Below are positions 30,111 through 41,495 of a stretch of 64,000 nt of DNA, in pieces (positions within the stretch are counted from its first letter, which is position 1; each line of letters starts with the position of its first letter). A program made the position numbers and the translations under genes. The stretch lies in assembly GCA_032717465.1 (NCBI GenBank), contig CM064658.1:2417501-2481500 (forward strand). The letters run 5' to 3'. The notes beneath the pieces were generated by a model. It was given only the letters and a program-made list of their open reading frames with translations. It was not told the DNA's origin and searched no databases. The DNA is from Coenobita brevimanus. Its lineage: Eukaryota > Arthropoda > Malacostraca > Decapoda > Coenobitidae.

Positions 30111-30599
30111 AGTCAGAGAGTATAAACCTCGTCACTCACAACTGCCTGACAAGGATAACCCAGCACCCTGACCTCCTTTGTCACCCTCTCCTCCCTACTG
30201 GCCGGCTTCATGTTACCTTGAGATTTTTCGAATATTGTATAGTTCGTGTGATGCTGTTTTCGTATTTCATTTAATTTTATGCATTTCAGTAGCTAATTTT
30301 TCGTGTCCATATTTTGACATTTTTCCTGCATCGTTAGGAATATTTTATGGTCAGTGGTAGTAAAGATGAACACCGGGATTGTAAAGTATATGTGCAAGGT
30401 GTAAGGTATAGTTACGGTGTTAATACTTTGATTACTTAAACAATGGTAGTAGAGCATCGTGGTTGTAAAGGAATAGCACTTAACACATTGGTATGGGCAC
30501 ATAGGGAAGGGCTCCTATACGTGATGTGCAGGCATGATACTTTACACTTATAATGCAATGGTAGTAAAGTGTGTGCCTCGTGGTTGTAAAGTTGCCGGT

Positions 30600-30789
30600 T
30601 AGTGGCGCCGTAACTCCCCCCACTCCCTCCATTCTCTCCCCTCCCCTTCCTCCCCCCTCACACGCATCTAACCCTTCTCCTCCCCCCTCACACGCATCAA
30701 ACCCTTCTCCTCCCGCCACTGGCCATTCTCTTATCCATTGTCTTATTTTCTCATATTTTCCTCATCGCACATTGTACCCTCCCACTCGA

Positions 30790-30829
<40 letters not shown>

Positions 30830-30835
30830 ACCACT
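30600..30835. repeat. C/T-rich short duplications and (CT)n
   Basis: CTCCCCCCTCACACGCATCWAACCCTT occurs twice in tandem at about 30647 and 30682, followed by (CT)n at 30790-30829. Confidence 0.85.
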
Positions 30836-30959
30836 TCATTTCTCCATTACCTTCTCTCTGACATTTCCCTTCTTACCCACATTCTCCTTTTCTCAAGCTT
30901 TTCCTTTTACCTTCGTGTCTCCTTTCTCCCTCCCCTGTACCTCTCCACCCCTTTCTTCC

Positions 30960-31690
30960 CTACTTATTCCTCCCGCTTCTTTGCATATCCCCTCTCCTCC
31001 CTCCCTTCTTTGCATATCCTCTCTCCTCCCTCCCTTCTTTGCATATCCCCTCTCCTCCCTCCCTTCTTTGCATTCCTCCTCTTCTCTCTCTTCTTTGCAT
31101 TCTCCCTCTCCCTTCTTTGCATTCCCCCTCTCCCTTCTTTGCATTCCCCCTCTCCCTTCTTTGCATTCCCCCTCTCCCTTCTTTGCATTCCCCCTCTCCC
31201 TTCTTTGCATTCCCCCTCTCCCTTCTTTGCATACCCCCTCTCCCTTCTTTGCATACCCCCTCTCCCTTCTTTGCATTCCCCCACTCCCTCCTCCCTTCTT
31301 TGCATTCCCCCACTCCCTCCTCCCTTCTTTGCATTCCCCCACTCCCTCCTCCCTTCTTTGCATTCCCCCACTCCCTCCTCCCTTCTTTGCATTCCCCCAC
31401 TCCCTCCTCCCTTCTTTGCATTCCCCCACTCCCTCCTCCCTTCTTTGCATTCCCCCTCTCCCTCCTCCCTTCTTTGCATTCCCCCTCTCCCTCCTCCCTT
31501 CTTTGCATTCCCCCACTCCCTCCCTTCTTTGCATTCCCCCACTCCCTCCCTTCTTTGCATTCCCCCACTCCTTCCCTTCTTTGCATTCCCCCCTCTCCCT
31601 CCCTTCTTTGCATTTCCCCTCTCCCTTCTTTGTATTCATCCTTCCCCCCTCCCTTCTTTGCATTCACCCTCCCCCCCCTCCTCCCGCATC
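30960..31690. repeat. Polypyrimidine minisatellite (CTCCCTTCTTTGCATTCCCC)
   Basis: About 30 tandem units built on CTCCCTTCTTTGCATTCCCC. Units of 20 bp dominate 31090-31270. Units of about 29 bp with an added CACTCCCTC dominate 31270-31510. Reading frames of 200-325 residues on both strands derive entirely from the repeat and have no gene character. Confidence 0.95.
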
Positions 31691-31699
31691 TGTCTGGTT

Positions 31700-32215
31700 G
31701 TCGCCGGCTGTGTAATGGAGGTAGGGGGTGGGGGGAGGATGACAGGCAGGCAGACAGTACAGGGGATGGGGGTAGAGGAGAGAACAAACGAACAATGTGC
31801 AGAGAAGGGGGAGTGGGGGAAGGCGGCGGAGAGAGAGCTGAGGGGGAAGCCTGAAGGTTAAACTTGACTGGGGGGAGGGAGGGGGGGGAACAACGTGCTG
31901 AAGGGGAGGGAGCTTGATTGGAGAGACGGGGAAAGGGGGGTAGAGAGAACTGGTGATGTTGGGGAAGGAGGAAAGTAGGTAAGAATCGACAGGAGAGAGA
32001 GAGAGAGGGGGCATGGAGAAGCAGTGTTGAAGGGGAGAACAGACGGAGAATGTGAAAGAGATGGGAAAGGAAGACTTACTGAAGATGGGGTGAGGGGAGG
32101 ACAGACTGACAGCTCGCAAAGGAAATGTGGGGGGAGGGAGAGAACAGACGGACAATGGGGAGAGACGGAGGGAGGGAGAGAGGGAGACAGACATCGTGGA
32201 GAGGCTACGTGCAGG
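31700..32215. repeat. G/A-rich low-complexity tract
   Basis: Irregular GGGGGA, GAGAGA and GGGAGG motifs follow directly after the pyrimidine-rich array, so purine strand asymmetry flips at about 31715. Confidence 0.8.
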
Positions 32216-33074
32216 AGGTAACACGTGGTGGTTTGGTCACGTGAGAATTGTAATTTTGACCACTAAAAGGTTAACATACTGGTCAGTTGTAACGGGTATG
32301 GTTACGGCGAGGGTAACAAGCAGATGTTCCTTTCAAGCTGAAGAGTTTTTGTGGTTATTGAAAATGTTACTGATCTCACAGGAATGGGCGTAATGGTTTT
32401 GTCTTACCCATTGCGTTAGTGCCTTTATTTCGATGTTTGTTACCTGTACCTGACGCTTTTAAATGCTGACACTTAACTGGTTATTTTTGCAGTCTGACGT
32501 AAAACTAATTTCACTCTTAATGCCTGTTGACTTAGTGATGTTACCCCTCGTTCATTGTTAGATAAAAGCCTGTTAACGGGTGATAAGGTCTGTTACCCCG
32601 CGTTCAGGATGCCTGGCTTGAATTACTGGCGCTTCCTGTTGCCGCCTCAATGGAACAGTCGTCTGCACGTTCCTCAGGCCGTTCCTAGTCTTATGTGGTC
32701 GTTCTTTTATGCCAACACTGATTGCCGTTCTTTCAGTATTTGCCGTTCTTTCAGTATATCAGCCACTTTGTGAGCAGTTGTCATTCGAACTCACTAGCTT
32801 TTAATATTGTTCATCTTTTCTATCTAGCTTGTCATAGTTTAGCGGTCTTTTATTTACTTTTCGTTCAGTCGTTCCTCTCAAGACAGTTCAGAGTTGCCGT
32901 TCCTCCAGTTAACGTTCAGTAAACCTATCCTTTCTTGTTCTTCCCAGTGTTTATCTTGTGCTCTTGTAATGGTGATATGAGCTGATAAAAGCCCTTGTCT
33001 TTAGCTTAGGCCAGTGTTATCGTGGCGAGGTAACTGACAGCGTTATCAGGCCTGCATAACTTGAGACCTGGAGA

Positions 33075-33605
33075 TGTATTTGGGTGTTGCGAAGGGGTGT
33101 GGTTGATGGATGAATGGATGTGGAGAAAGGATGGATGTAGAGGGAGGATGGCTGGGTGGATTAAACGATGGAGGGATGGTTAAATGTTGAGGATGGTTGA
33201 ATGTGACTGTGTATACGGAGAAGGGGGATGGACGGTTCAGTGAATGTACCGGGAGTATAGAGATAGATTAAAAAAAAAAAAAATGTAGGCTACATGGGGA
33301 AGGATAAGTTATACAGAGGAATAGTTGGACGCGATAAGCTTCGATGGGAAGGAATGCAGTAGCAAGGGATTGTGAGAGATGGATATGGAGGATGGAGGAT
33401 TGGCTGTAGAGTAGATGGTTTGAAGGATAAGGTCTGGGGAGACGGGATGGATGATGGGATGTGGTAAGATAAATATAGAGGAGGGATGGTTAGACTGATG
33501 GATATGGAGGAGGGATGGTTAGACTGATGGATATGGAGGAGAGATGGTTAGACTGATGGATATGGAGGAGGGATGGTTGCATGTGGAGAGTGGATGGTTG
33601 GTTGG
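33075..33605. repeat. Degenerate GGATGGATRTGGAGA repeats
   Basis: Repeated GGATGGTTAGACTGATGGATATGGAGGAG units are clearest at 33484-33575 (about 33 bp period, three copies), with looser GGATGG motifs before them. Confidence 0.75.
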
Positions 33606-33639
33606 GGAGGGTGAAATGCACATCTGCTTTGACTCTAAA

Positions 33640-34110
33640 ATTCCCCCTTCCTCTCCCCCTCACTCGTTTTCTCCCCTCCTCCCCGTCCTGTTTTTGTCAT
33701 CCTTTTCCCGCCTTATTCTGTTCCCATCCCTCTGGTCTCTTCATTCTTTTTTCCCTTCAGTCTTTCGTTCCTCTCAGCTTTAAGGACAGCGGACAGCATC
33801 ATACGTAATGGTCCGTTCTGGGCTGTTATTGAAAAGACAATCTGATACAGAGATGAAGATAGGATTAGCGTTGCCTCTGCTTTTCTCCCTTTACTTCCCT
33901 CCTCAGCTCTTCCCTCCTTACGTTCTTTCCCACTATTATCATTTGTCCCTTCAGTACATCCTAACATCCATTCTTTATTCTAACCTGCGTTCTCCATTTA
34001 TTCCTCCCTTCCCCTAATCTGCATTCTCCGTCTGTTTCTCCCCCCGTCTCCCTCACAATCCCACATTCCCTCTACCTTCTCTCCTCCCTCCTGCATTCTC
34101 CCTTCTCCCC
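33640..34110. repeat. C/T-rich low-complexity tracts
   Basis: Two pyrimidine-rich stretches (33645-33775 and 33880-34110) are separated by about 100 bp of mixed sequence. No gene. Confidence 0.65.
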
Positions 34111-34763
34111 CCCATCACCGCCACATCCGCCGCTAGTGGCAGGCGTTGCCACTTGTCCTGCGCTCCGCCTTGTACTCCAAAGAATACAACCGAGAAATGA
34201 AAGTGAAATGCATTGCGAAAGACCTTTTATTCATCTAACGTAGAATGTTGAAGTGAAATACGTTAATGCATGGACTGGCATGCATCTAGAAGTAAACCCT
34301 GAATGGTGAAATTAGGGAAGGCCACTGAAAACACCCTTGCATCGAAACCCACTGCTGAATAGTGAAAAACATCAATAAAGGTCATAGAGTTTCTAAACTA
34401 AATAGAGTACATTATTAAAGACTACTGTTCATCAAAATATTGGGTAGATACCGGTAGATATTGACATTTGTGGATCTTAATTTTGCATTTGGACCTTCAA
34501 AGTAATTAAAATGAAATAATAAGTCTACGGTGAATGGGTGGCCATTTTGTATAAAGGAATTATATTGTGTAGGGGGTATGTTATTTTTCGTAATGACTGG
34601 CATTTAAAAGGGAGTAGTTAATGCTTTGGCCAATTAAGTTTCATTACAGCCCTCCCGCACTCCCTCCAGCCCCATTACGCCACTCCTGCCCCTATTGGCT
34701 CACTCCCCCCTCCGTCTCCCCCACTCTTTCCTCCCCTGATGATTCACCGCTGGGGAGGGAGCT

Positions 34764-34766
<3 letters not shown>

Positions 34767-34807
<41 letters not shown>
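34767..34807. repeat. (AC)n microsatellite
   Basis: A pure AC run of about 20 units. Confidence 0.95.
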
Positions 34808-34810
<3 letters not shown>

Positions 34811-35057
34811 CCGTAGCCATAACATTCCTCCCTAACCCTCTACCCACTCACCATCCCGTTATCAGCGATTGGCATCACTATTATTGCGTTCTACCTGATA
34901 AATATCCCGTAAAGTTGGTGTACTTGTAGCTATGTAACGGCAGAGTCTCTTGTAACCTAGTGAGTGTTACATTGTGTGTTATATCGGGGTTGGGTGGTTT
35001 CGGACGCCCTCTTGTTCGGGCCTCTTCCTCCCTTATTCCTCCCGTATCCCTCCCCCC

Positions 35058-35059
<2 letters not shown>

Positions 35060-35092
<33 letters not shown>

Positions 35093-35750
35093 CTTCGATC
35101 CCTGTTTTTTTTTTCTCTACCATTTTTTTTTTTCTCCCGCCTCCCTCCCTCCTTCACAACTCCTAGCCTCCCTAGTAATGCTTCCTCCCCAGCTCTTATG
35201 CTCCCTTAGCCTCTCACTTTGCATCGATTCTCCTTTGTACACTACTTCCCCTTCTGTTACCCTCCCCTTTCCCACCTCCCTCTCTACTTCCTCCACACCT
35301 ACTTCTCCCCTTACACCCCTCCCTCCTTCACTATCTCTACCCTACCCCTTCCCTCTCACTGTACCCTCCCCCCTTCCCTCTCATTCTACCCTCCCCCCTT
35401 CCCTCTCATTCTACCCTCCCCCCTTCCCTCTCATTCTACCCTCCCCCCTTCCCTCTCATTCTACCCTCCCCCCTTCCCTCTCATTCTACCCTCCCCCCTT
35501 CCCTCTCATTCTACCCTCCCCCCTTCTCTCTCATTCTACCCTCCCCCCTTCCCTCTTACTCTACCCTCCCCCATTGCCTCTAACTCTACTCCGTCCTTCC
35601 TTCCCTCTCACTGTACCCCGTCCCCCCTCCCCCTCTGCTCCATTCCCTCTTCCTCTCCCTCTCTACTCTACTCCCTCCTCCCCCTTTCTACTGTACTCTC
35701 CTCCTCCCCCTCTCCCTCTCTGCTCCCCATCCCTTTCCCAGACCTTGAAC
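35060..35750. repeat. (CT)n and 25-bp polypyrimidine minisatellite
   Basis: (CT)n at 35061-35089. C/T-rich DNA follows, including a regular array (about 35340-35560) with unit CCCTCTCATTCTACCCTCCC plus CCCTT, with starts at 35401, 35426 and 35451. Frames over it are artefacts. Confidence 0.9.
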
Positions 35751-36007
35751 TTGAACATGGACGGAGGGGTCACGTGATAGGAGGGGCGGAGGGAAAGGGA
35801 GAGCTGGAGTGAGATTACTTAGGGCTCGCTTTCTCCTCTCTCTCTCTCTCTCTCTCGTGGGAAACTTGGCTTGGTGTTTGGTTACGCCGGCAGTTCCCAA
35901 GTTGTGTGTGGGATAATGGAAGATGAGTTGGTTGAGCCACATAAAACCACATCCTAGAAAGAGTTTGGGAGAGAGAGAGAATTAGAGAATTTTGGTTGTG
36001 CTTAATG

Positions 36008-36142
36008 AATCTACACCAGGTTACTAGTCACGAAGAGGTGCTGTGGAAAGCTAGAACTGTAATGATGCTTTATTTTGCCATCTGAGTTACGTGAAATAAC
36101 CTGCAAAAAGGGCTAACGTTTGGTAAAGTTCAGGTGAAAAAC
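36008..36142 (-). mobile_element. MITE-like family R1, copy 4
   Basis: Read on the minus strand it contains TTTCACCTGAACTTTACC, TTTTTGCAGGTTATTTCACGT and CCACAGCACCTCTTCGTGACTAG, in the same order as the plus-strand copies. It lies near the end of the proposed 5'UTR intron. Confidence 0.65.
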
Positions 36143-36472
36143 ATGTTAAATATTTATAATGGCATGGTATCGATCGGTCTCATGCTGTACTATAACACTG
36201 AACACATCTATTATTTGTGTGGTCAAAATTTATTAGCCATGGTAGTGTAGGTATTCGTTGGTTGAATGTTTGAAAAATGTTTACGTAGGTTTTAATGTAA
36301 TGAAAGGGTTGCGACTTATTTTCGCTGTGGTATAGTTGATTAGCTCCTCTCTTCACGTTAATGTTGCTTTTGTTACATGGAATTACTTTTATTGTTCAGT
36401 CTGTATGATACTGACAGTTTGTTAATGTAGATCCTTTCTATCTTCCACAGCCAAGAACTAAGCACGACCAAG

Positions 36473-39400
36473 ATGGCGGACGCAGCAACCATCGCTAAGC
36501 TGGAGGAGGGCTTCAAGAAGCTGGAGGCTGCCACTGACTGCAAGTCTCTGCTCAAGAAGTACCTCACCAAGTCCGTGTTCGACCAGCTCAAGGCCAAGAA
36601 GACCTCTCTTGGTGCCACTCTCCTCGACGTCATCCAGTCCGGTGCGTCGACAAACTTATCTCCTTCAAAACAGTAGTCTCTTCAAAACGTATACTTTGAG
36701 TGTTAGTTCTGAGGCAGGAATAAACGTCTGATAATAAGTATTTGCGTTATTAGCTACTTGGTCAGCGTGTAGAAGGAATGTTCAGGTTTTTTCAAGTATA
36801 TATGCCTTGCGAAAAAGAAAATCGGTGTCACTCATTTTTTAAAATTCTATCGCCTAGGTGAATATACTTTTTGGAGCCGTTTAAGGGTTAACAAGTTTAT
36901 TGGACTTGATTATGTAAGCCGGCGGGAGATAAGATAGAAGATTCTAGAACAGGTTTGTGTTATCAGGGCAGTGGTGATAGGAGTGGGCAGAATTGAGAGG
37001 CGTAGCGTGGGCAACAGTGATAAGTGATAACGCTGGGATGGGGGGGGGGGGTGCACCAGTCATTGGATCTCTTCAGTCCGAAGATGTATTTTTGTGTAAT
37101 TTTAATTAGGCGGAAGGTCTTGTCCTTTTGCAGCTTATTTAACGTGGGTCAGTGGCAAAAAGGATATCCCATAGTGCTTTTTCGTCACTGGCATCATATT
37201 TCTGAATTAATGAGACTACTTTTACATCTAAAGTGAACAGTAAAGGTTATTGTTGCTACCTCGAGACGATTATATTCAACATGGGGAGGAACAAATCACT
37301 GAAGGGCTGTATCTAACTCATCCAGTTTTAAGTAAGCTGAATAAAGTCGTTTGGCAGTAGCATGATTTTTTTTTTAAATAGGAAAACCAAGGCCGTCTGC
37401 AAACTATTCGTCCCTTCCAAAGACGGGGGTTAAAGAGAATGTGTATGGAGAGGGTAGAGGCGTAAAGTAGATTTATATATAGAATGGATAAAAAACCAAT
37501 TTTAACGTAGAAAAAGTATACACGAGACTAGAAGAGAAAATAAAAGGGGTAGGAACGAAGGCGATAGTGGAGAAAAAGTAATCACAAAAAGGGTGGGAAA
37601 GATACGAGTAGGCCTAGAAGTGAAGAGGGTGAGAGAAGGGTACTCCGTGGTCTGAGGGGGTCTGTGAAGAGGGGGAGAGAGCTGCCACTGAGCTTTAGTC
37701 TGGCCGAGCGACACTATCTGGAATCAATACCTTAGTTCTCCTTCTCTCCACTGTTCTCACACGACCTACATACGCACCCACGGAATACTAAAACACACAA
37801 CACATACATTAGTGTATATAACGTACACTTAACATTCATACACCGTTGACATTCATACACAGGGATAGGGGCATCCACGCGCGCGATCGTTACATTCCCG
37901 TACACACGATAGTGAGTCACGTACCTATGTTGATCTTCGTAACCATGTTAACACGCACACGCTGGTAAACGCGTGTACGCATCCGCTACAGTGAGAACCA
38001 TGCTTGGTCGTTACATTCCCGTACACAATAGGTAGTCACGTACACACGATGGTGAATACCTGTTAAACACACGCACATGGTAGTAAACACGTACAATCTC
38101 AGTACATTCACATACACGATCGTTAAAGTAGATTTTTCAAGTTAAGAAATACTGCAAAATAGTCGTCGTAATAAAGGGGCGTGTTTCGTACCCTGGCGTG
38201 TTCGGGACTACACTAGGCAAGTCTCGAACCTCTACACTGAAAGGGATTTGAGAGTAACAGCTTAGGATTTTATCCTCCCGTATGTAACACGGTGTAGGCC
38301 TTAATATTAGTTGGTTCATTTGCATGGAATGTGAAATTTCGCCATTCCACCCACTGCATAATTATATTCACCTTGGAGGCTTTTTGAAGTGGAGGTCTAT
38401 ATTTAATTCAATTTTACTACTAGGGAGCTTTAAGCTAAATTAGTTTGCTAGCAGTGAGAAATTATTGTAGTGAAGGGGTTAATTTTTGTTTTATGTAAGA
38501 GTTTGTCGTATTGTTAAGGATATATTAGTAATTTAATTAATTCAGGGAGTTGTCCGTATAGTATTACTGTAAAAAGATTTTTTGTAGATGCGTCATACTG
38601 TACTAACAAGTGTGTTACTTTACAACAGGTGTGGAGAACTTGGACTCTGGCGTGGGTGTGTACGCTCCCGACGCTGAGGCCTACACCATGTTCGCCCCCC
38701 TCTTTGACCCCATCATTGAGGACTACCACAAGGGCTTCAAGCAGACCGACAAGCACCCCCCTAAGGACTTCGGTGACGTCAACCAGTTCGTCAATGTGGA
38801 CCCCGAGGGCAAGTTCGTGATCTCCACTCGCGTCCGCTGCGGCCGCTCCATGGAGGGCTATCCCTTCAACCCCTGCCTCACAGAGGCCCAGTACAAGGAG
38901 ATGGAATCCAAGGTTTCCTCTACCCTGTCCAGCCTCGAGGGTGAGCTGAAGGGCACATACTACCCCCTGACCGGCATGAGCAAGGAGGTGCAGCAGAAGC
39001 TGATCGACGACCATTTCCTGTTCAAGGAGGGTGACAGGTTCCTGCAGGCCGCCAATGCCTGCCGCTTCTGGCCCACCGGCCGTGGCATCTACCACAACGA
39101 CAACAAGACCTTCCTGGTCTGGTGCAACGAGGAGGACCACCTGCGTATCATCTCCATGCAGATGGGCGGTGACCTGGGTCAGGTGTTCCGCCGCCTTGTC
39201 CACGCCGTCAACGAGATCGAGAAGAGGGTTCCCTTCTCCCACCACGACCGCCTGGGCTTCCTGACCTTCTGCCCCACCAACCTGGGCACCACCGTGCGCG
39301 CCTCCGTCCACATCAAGCTGCCCAAGCTGGCCGCCAAGCGCGAGAAGCTTGAGGAGGTTGCCGCCAAGTTCAGCCTGCAAGTGCGCGGCACCCGCGGCGA

Positions 39401-39533
39401 GCACACCGAGGCTGAGGGCGGCATCTACGACATCTCCAACAAGAGGCGAATGGGTCTGACTGAGTTCCAGGCTGTTAAGGAGATGCAGGACGGCATCCTT
39501 GAGCTCATCAAGATCGAGAAGGAGATGCAGTAA
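36473..39533 (+). CDS. Arginine kinase (two coding exons, 357 aa)
   Basis: Reversibly transfers phosphate from ATP to L-arginine (EC 2.7.3.3). This builds the phosphoarginine store that buffers ATP in arthropod muscle and nerve, in the cytosol. Coding exons are 36473-36641 and 38629-39533; joined they give 1074 nt and 357 residues, the usual family length. The junction splits the codon for Gly57 (phase 1), with GT at 36642 and CAG at 38626-38628. The N-terminal helical domain covers about residues 1-100 and the ATP:guanido phosphotransferase catalytic domain about 115-355. The family's key residues sit at canonical numbers: substrate-specificity loop SGVGVY at 63-68, Arg124, Arg126, Glu225, Arg229, Cys271 in CPTNLGT (271-277), Arg280, Arg309 and Glu314. 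The protein should be active. The start is fixed by MADAA and a good context (CCAAGATGG). Codons strongly prefer C or G in third position, unlike the surrounding DNA and typical of a highly expressed gene. Arginine kinases are known crustacean allergens. Confidence 0.98.
37105..37248 (+). mobile_element. MITE-like family R1, copy 5 (in intron)
   Basis: TTTTAATTAGGCGGAAGG, CCTTTTGCAGCTTATTTAACGTGGGTCAGTG and TAGTGCTTTTTCGTCACTGGCATCATATT match the other copies in order. It ends at CTAAAGTGAACAG, directly abutting a family A element. Confidence 0.65.
37249..37364 (+). mobile_element. MITE family A, copy in arginine kinase intron
   Basis: TTGCTACCTCGAGACGATTATATTCAAC at the left and AGCTGAATAAAGTCGTTTGGCAGTAGCA at the right are inverted copies. 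The middle reads CTGAAGGGCTGTATCTAACTC. The outermost ends are missing. Confidence 0.65.
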
Positions 39534-39848
39534 AGACTGGCTCCTCCCTCTATGGGTGAGGGCGAGCCGGGCTCTGCTGCGGGGGAGTGGCGCCCACCTC
39601 TGGCCCGGGGGCCCGGGGGTTGGGGGGCGCCGGCTGGACACGGTCAGTCAGGGTGTGAGTGAGGTGCGGCAGCGGCCCGACCACATGGACACGCCAACAT
39701 TCCGGCATCTACCACGGCCGCTACCAAGCCACGCCACGCCACGCCAGGTCCTGTGGCCTTGTACATAACATCACTACACACCTGGCATACTACACCAAAC
39801 TGTTATCACATTATTATTACACAAATAAAAACTTTAAACTATATTTCA
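39534..39848 (+). other. Arginine kinase 3'UTR
   Basis: The first 200 nt are very GC-rich with several G runs (39581-39585, 39607-39611, 39615-39619, 39622-39627). It then becomes A/T-rich towards the polyadenylation signal. The cleavage site near 39845 is estimated. Confidence 0.75.
39824..39829 (+). terminator. Polyadenylation signal AATAAA
   Basis: A canonical hexamer 290 nt after the stop codon, in an A/T-rich context, and the first AATAAA downstream of the gene. Confidence 0.75.
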
Positions 39849-39849
39849 A

Positions 39850-40985
39850 TGCCCTTTCCTAACCCTGAAATCATTTATAACCTGCGGTGAAGGGGAAAGT
39901 ATTGCATCGTACGTCAGGCTTGCTGCTTGACACGTAGGGTTCTAAAAGATGAAGCAGCAACGGAAACTGAGACAGATCTATCGAGAAAGTATGCACAATA
40001 CTAAATGTAATTATTAAATACGGACTGGGGGGGGGGAGGGCTTTTGGGTTGTAAAATATCGCACAGTATCCATTTACCTTTACCGAAGTGCCGGTCATGT
40101 GACTTTACGGCCATGGAGCGCCATCTTCCTCTATCCTCGGCTATCCTGATTAACTCCACATTGCTGATTCTTGTAATTCGCTGCTTATGCAAACCATATA
40201 CTTTAATCGCTGTCTTCTTTCTTTTTTCCTTCTATTCTTCCAAGTAAATATTTTCAAGTTCTTTTATAACATGTCCCAAAAATTCCATCTGCCTTTTCCA
40301 TATAGTCTTTCATCATTTCTCTTTCCACACCTGCCCTTCTCAAAACTTCATTTGTTACACTTTCTATCCATGATAATCGCATCATTCATCTCAAAAACCG
40401 TATCCATTAGAAATTCCTTAACATGGCCCCGTGAAGTTTGATAAATGCACATGAGAATAAAAGTTAGACTGGATCAGATAATACAGTATATCGACATGGT
40501 GGGTTTGGACGTAGTCAAATACAGCACTGCATCCATAAAACATGATTCTCACACCTGCATGTAAACGTGACGAGGTATTGGTGATTATTTTACACTTAGA
40601 GATGCAGCTGCCACGACGTTGCATCTCATGTTTTGTCGTTCCCTTATTTACTCTTATCCTCTTTCATCTTATTCTTTAATCCTCTCGTCTTAAGGTATGA
40701 CCATTTTTTTTTTCTCTTTATACGCTCCTTTATCCTCGTAGTCTTGTATCCTTTTATTCTATTTTTGCTGTTTTCTCCTTACCTCCCCCCCCCTCTCTCT
40801 CTCTCTCTCTCTCGCCGGTAACTAGATGGCAGACCCCATTTGTCCATATAACCCTTCTAAATTAAACCAGACAACTACCATAAGATATTGACGGAACCGA
40901 AGACACAGCTGTTACTAATGCAGATCTTAACACTTCATGTATACCTGATAAGCCCTGAATTAACACAAGACATGCTGTGTTGGCA
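39850..40985. other. A/T-rich sequence with C/T run, no gene seen
   Basis: No credible coding region. It contains T-rich and C/T-rich stretches (40630-40815), ending in (CT)n at 40793-40813. Confidence 0.5.
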
Positions 40986-40990
40986 AGAAA

Positions 40991-41171
40991 AAGTTCCTTA
41001 GCACCTCTTTCTTAGCACTTTATTTTTGGATATGGCTGGTTAACATCCTTCTGCACGTTGTTTATGCAGAGTATGGCAATGTTAAAAAGATTTACATAAA
41101 GCAGAATAGGACAGTATGGCGTAATAAGCAAAATAAATCGTTTAAGAAAAGGTGTTAGGGAGCTTCCTTAA
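40991..41171 (+). mobile_element. MITE family B, full-length copy
   Basis: Left end TTCCTTAGCACCTCTTTC and right end AAAAGGTGTTAGGGAGC are inverted. The internal sequence (TTTTTGGATATGGCTGGTTAAC, GCAGAGTATGGCAAT, AGCAAAATAAATCG) matches the copy at 4190-4367 throughout, so the two are one family. Confidence 0.8.
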
Positions 41172-41480
41172 TCGACGAGAGTAGGAGCCGTTGGGTGAAG
41201 CGAAGACAATGAGGTATCAATACGATAGAAGAGGATATTTACGTATAATGTGCAAAATAAATCGCTAAGGAAGAGGTGTTACGATAATTAAGACCCTGGT
41301 CGAAGCGAGGGCAATAAAGCATCAGCAACATACAAGATTAGGCACAAATAAATCGCTAAGGAAGAGATGCTACGGAACTCTTGGTAATGCAAAGACTGAA
41401 ACATCAATAATATACACGATATTTAAGTGTACGTGCAAAATAAATCGTTATGGAAGAGGTACTAAGAAGACTCCTAAGTT
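41172..41480. mobile_element. Three more family B right ends
   Basis: AAAATAAATCGCTAAGGAAGAGGTGTTACG (41251), ACAAATAAATCGCTAAGGAAGAGATG (41345) and CAAAATAAATCGTTATGGAAGAGGT (41437) are spaced about 95 bp apart. As at 11.2 kb, the end of the element has become tandemly repeated. Confidence 0.75.
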
Positions 41481-41495
41481 CCCTACAATACAGCC

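Larger units (their letters stand above)
27352..36450 (+). other. Proposed 5'UTR intron of arginine kinase (9.1 kb)
   Basis: Runs from the donor at 27352 to the acceptor TCTATCTTCCACAG at 36437-36450, 22 nt before the start codon. The acceptor is convincing: a pyrimidine tract and AG just upstream of a start codon preceded by a sequence with no ATG. It contains only repeats listed separately and no second gene. Stretches 27400-28290, 32230-33050 and 34100-34760 show nothing recognisable. Confidence 0.45.
36642..38628 (+). other. Arginine kinase intron between the coding exons
   Basis: 1987 bp, GTGCGT to TTTACAACAG. It holds an R1 copy, a family A copy, and (37884-38110) a degenerate ~128 bp duplication in which CGTTACATTCCCGTACACA appears twice. 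A 36642-36676 extension of the first exon's frame is intronic read-through. Confidence 0.95.

Noticed and set aside
30738..31861. Overlapping 200-325-residue ORFs on both strands
   Set aside because: All derive from a pyrimidine minisatellite whose units lack stops. The peptides are short repeats (LLCIPPLPS, NAKKGG) open in several frames on both strands, which real genes are not.
34974..35812. 267- and 197-residue plus-strand ORFs
   Set aside because: Pro/Ser/Leu frames over the 25 bp pyrimidine minisatellite. The start codon and length have no other support.
36473..36676. 67-residue single-exon reading of the arginine kinase start
   Set aside because: The last ten residues are intronic read-through past the GT at 36642; splicing to 38629 restores the full protein.
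38514..39641. 375-residue ORF on the minus strand over the second arginine kinase exon
   Set aside because: It is the antisense shadow of a real exon. Strong C/G third-position bias removes stops from the complementary frame. It is Leu/Val/Gly/His-rich and has no family resemblance.
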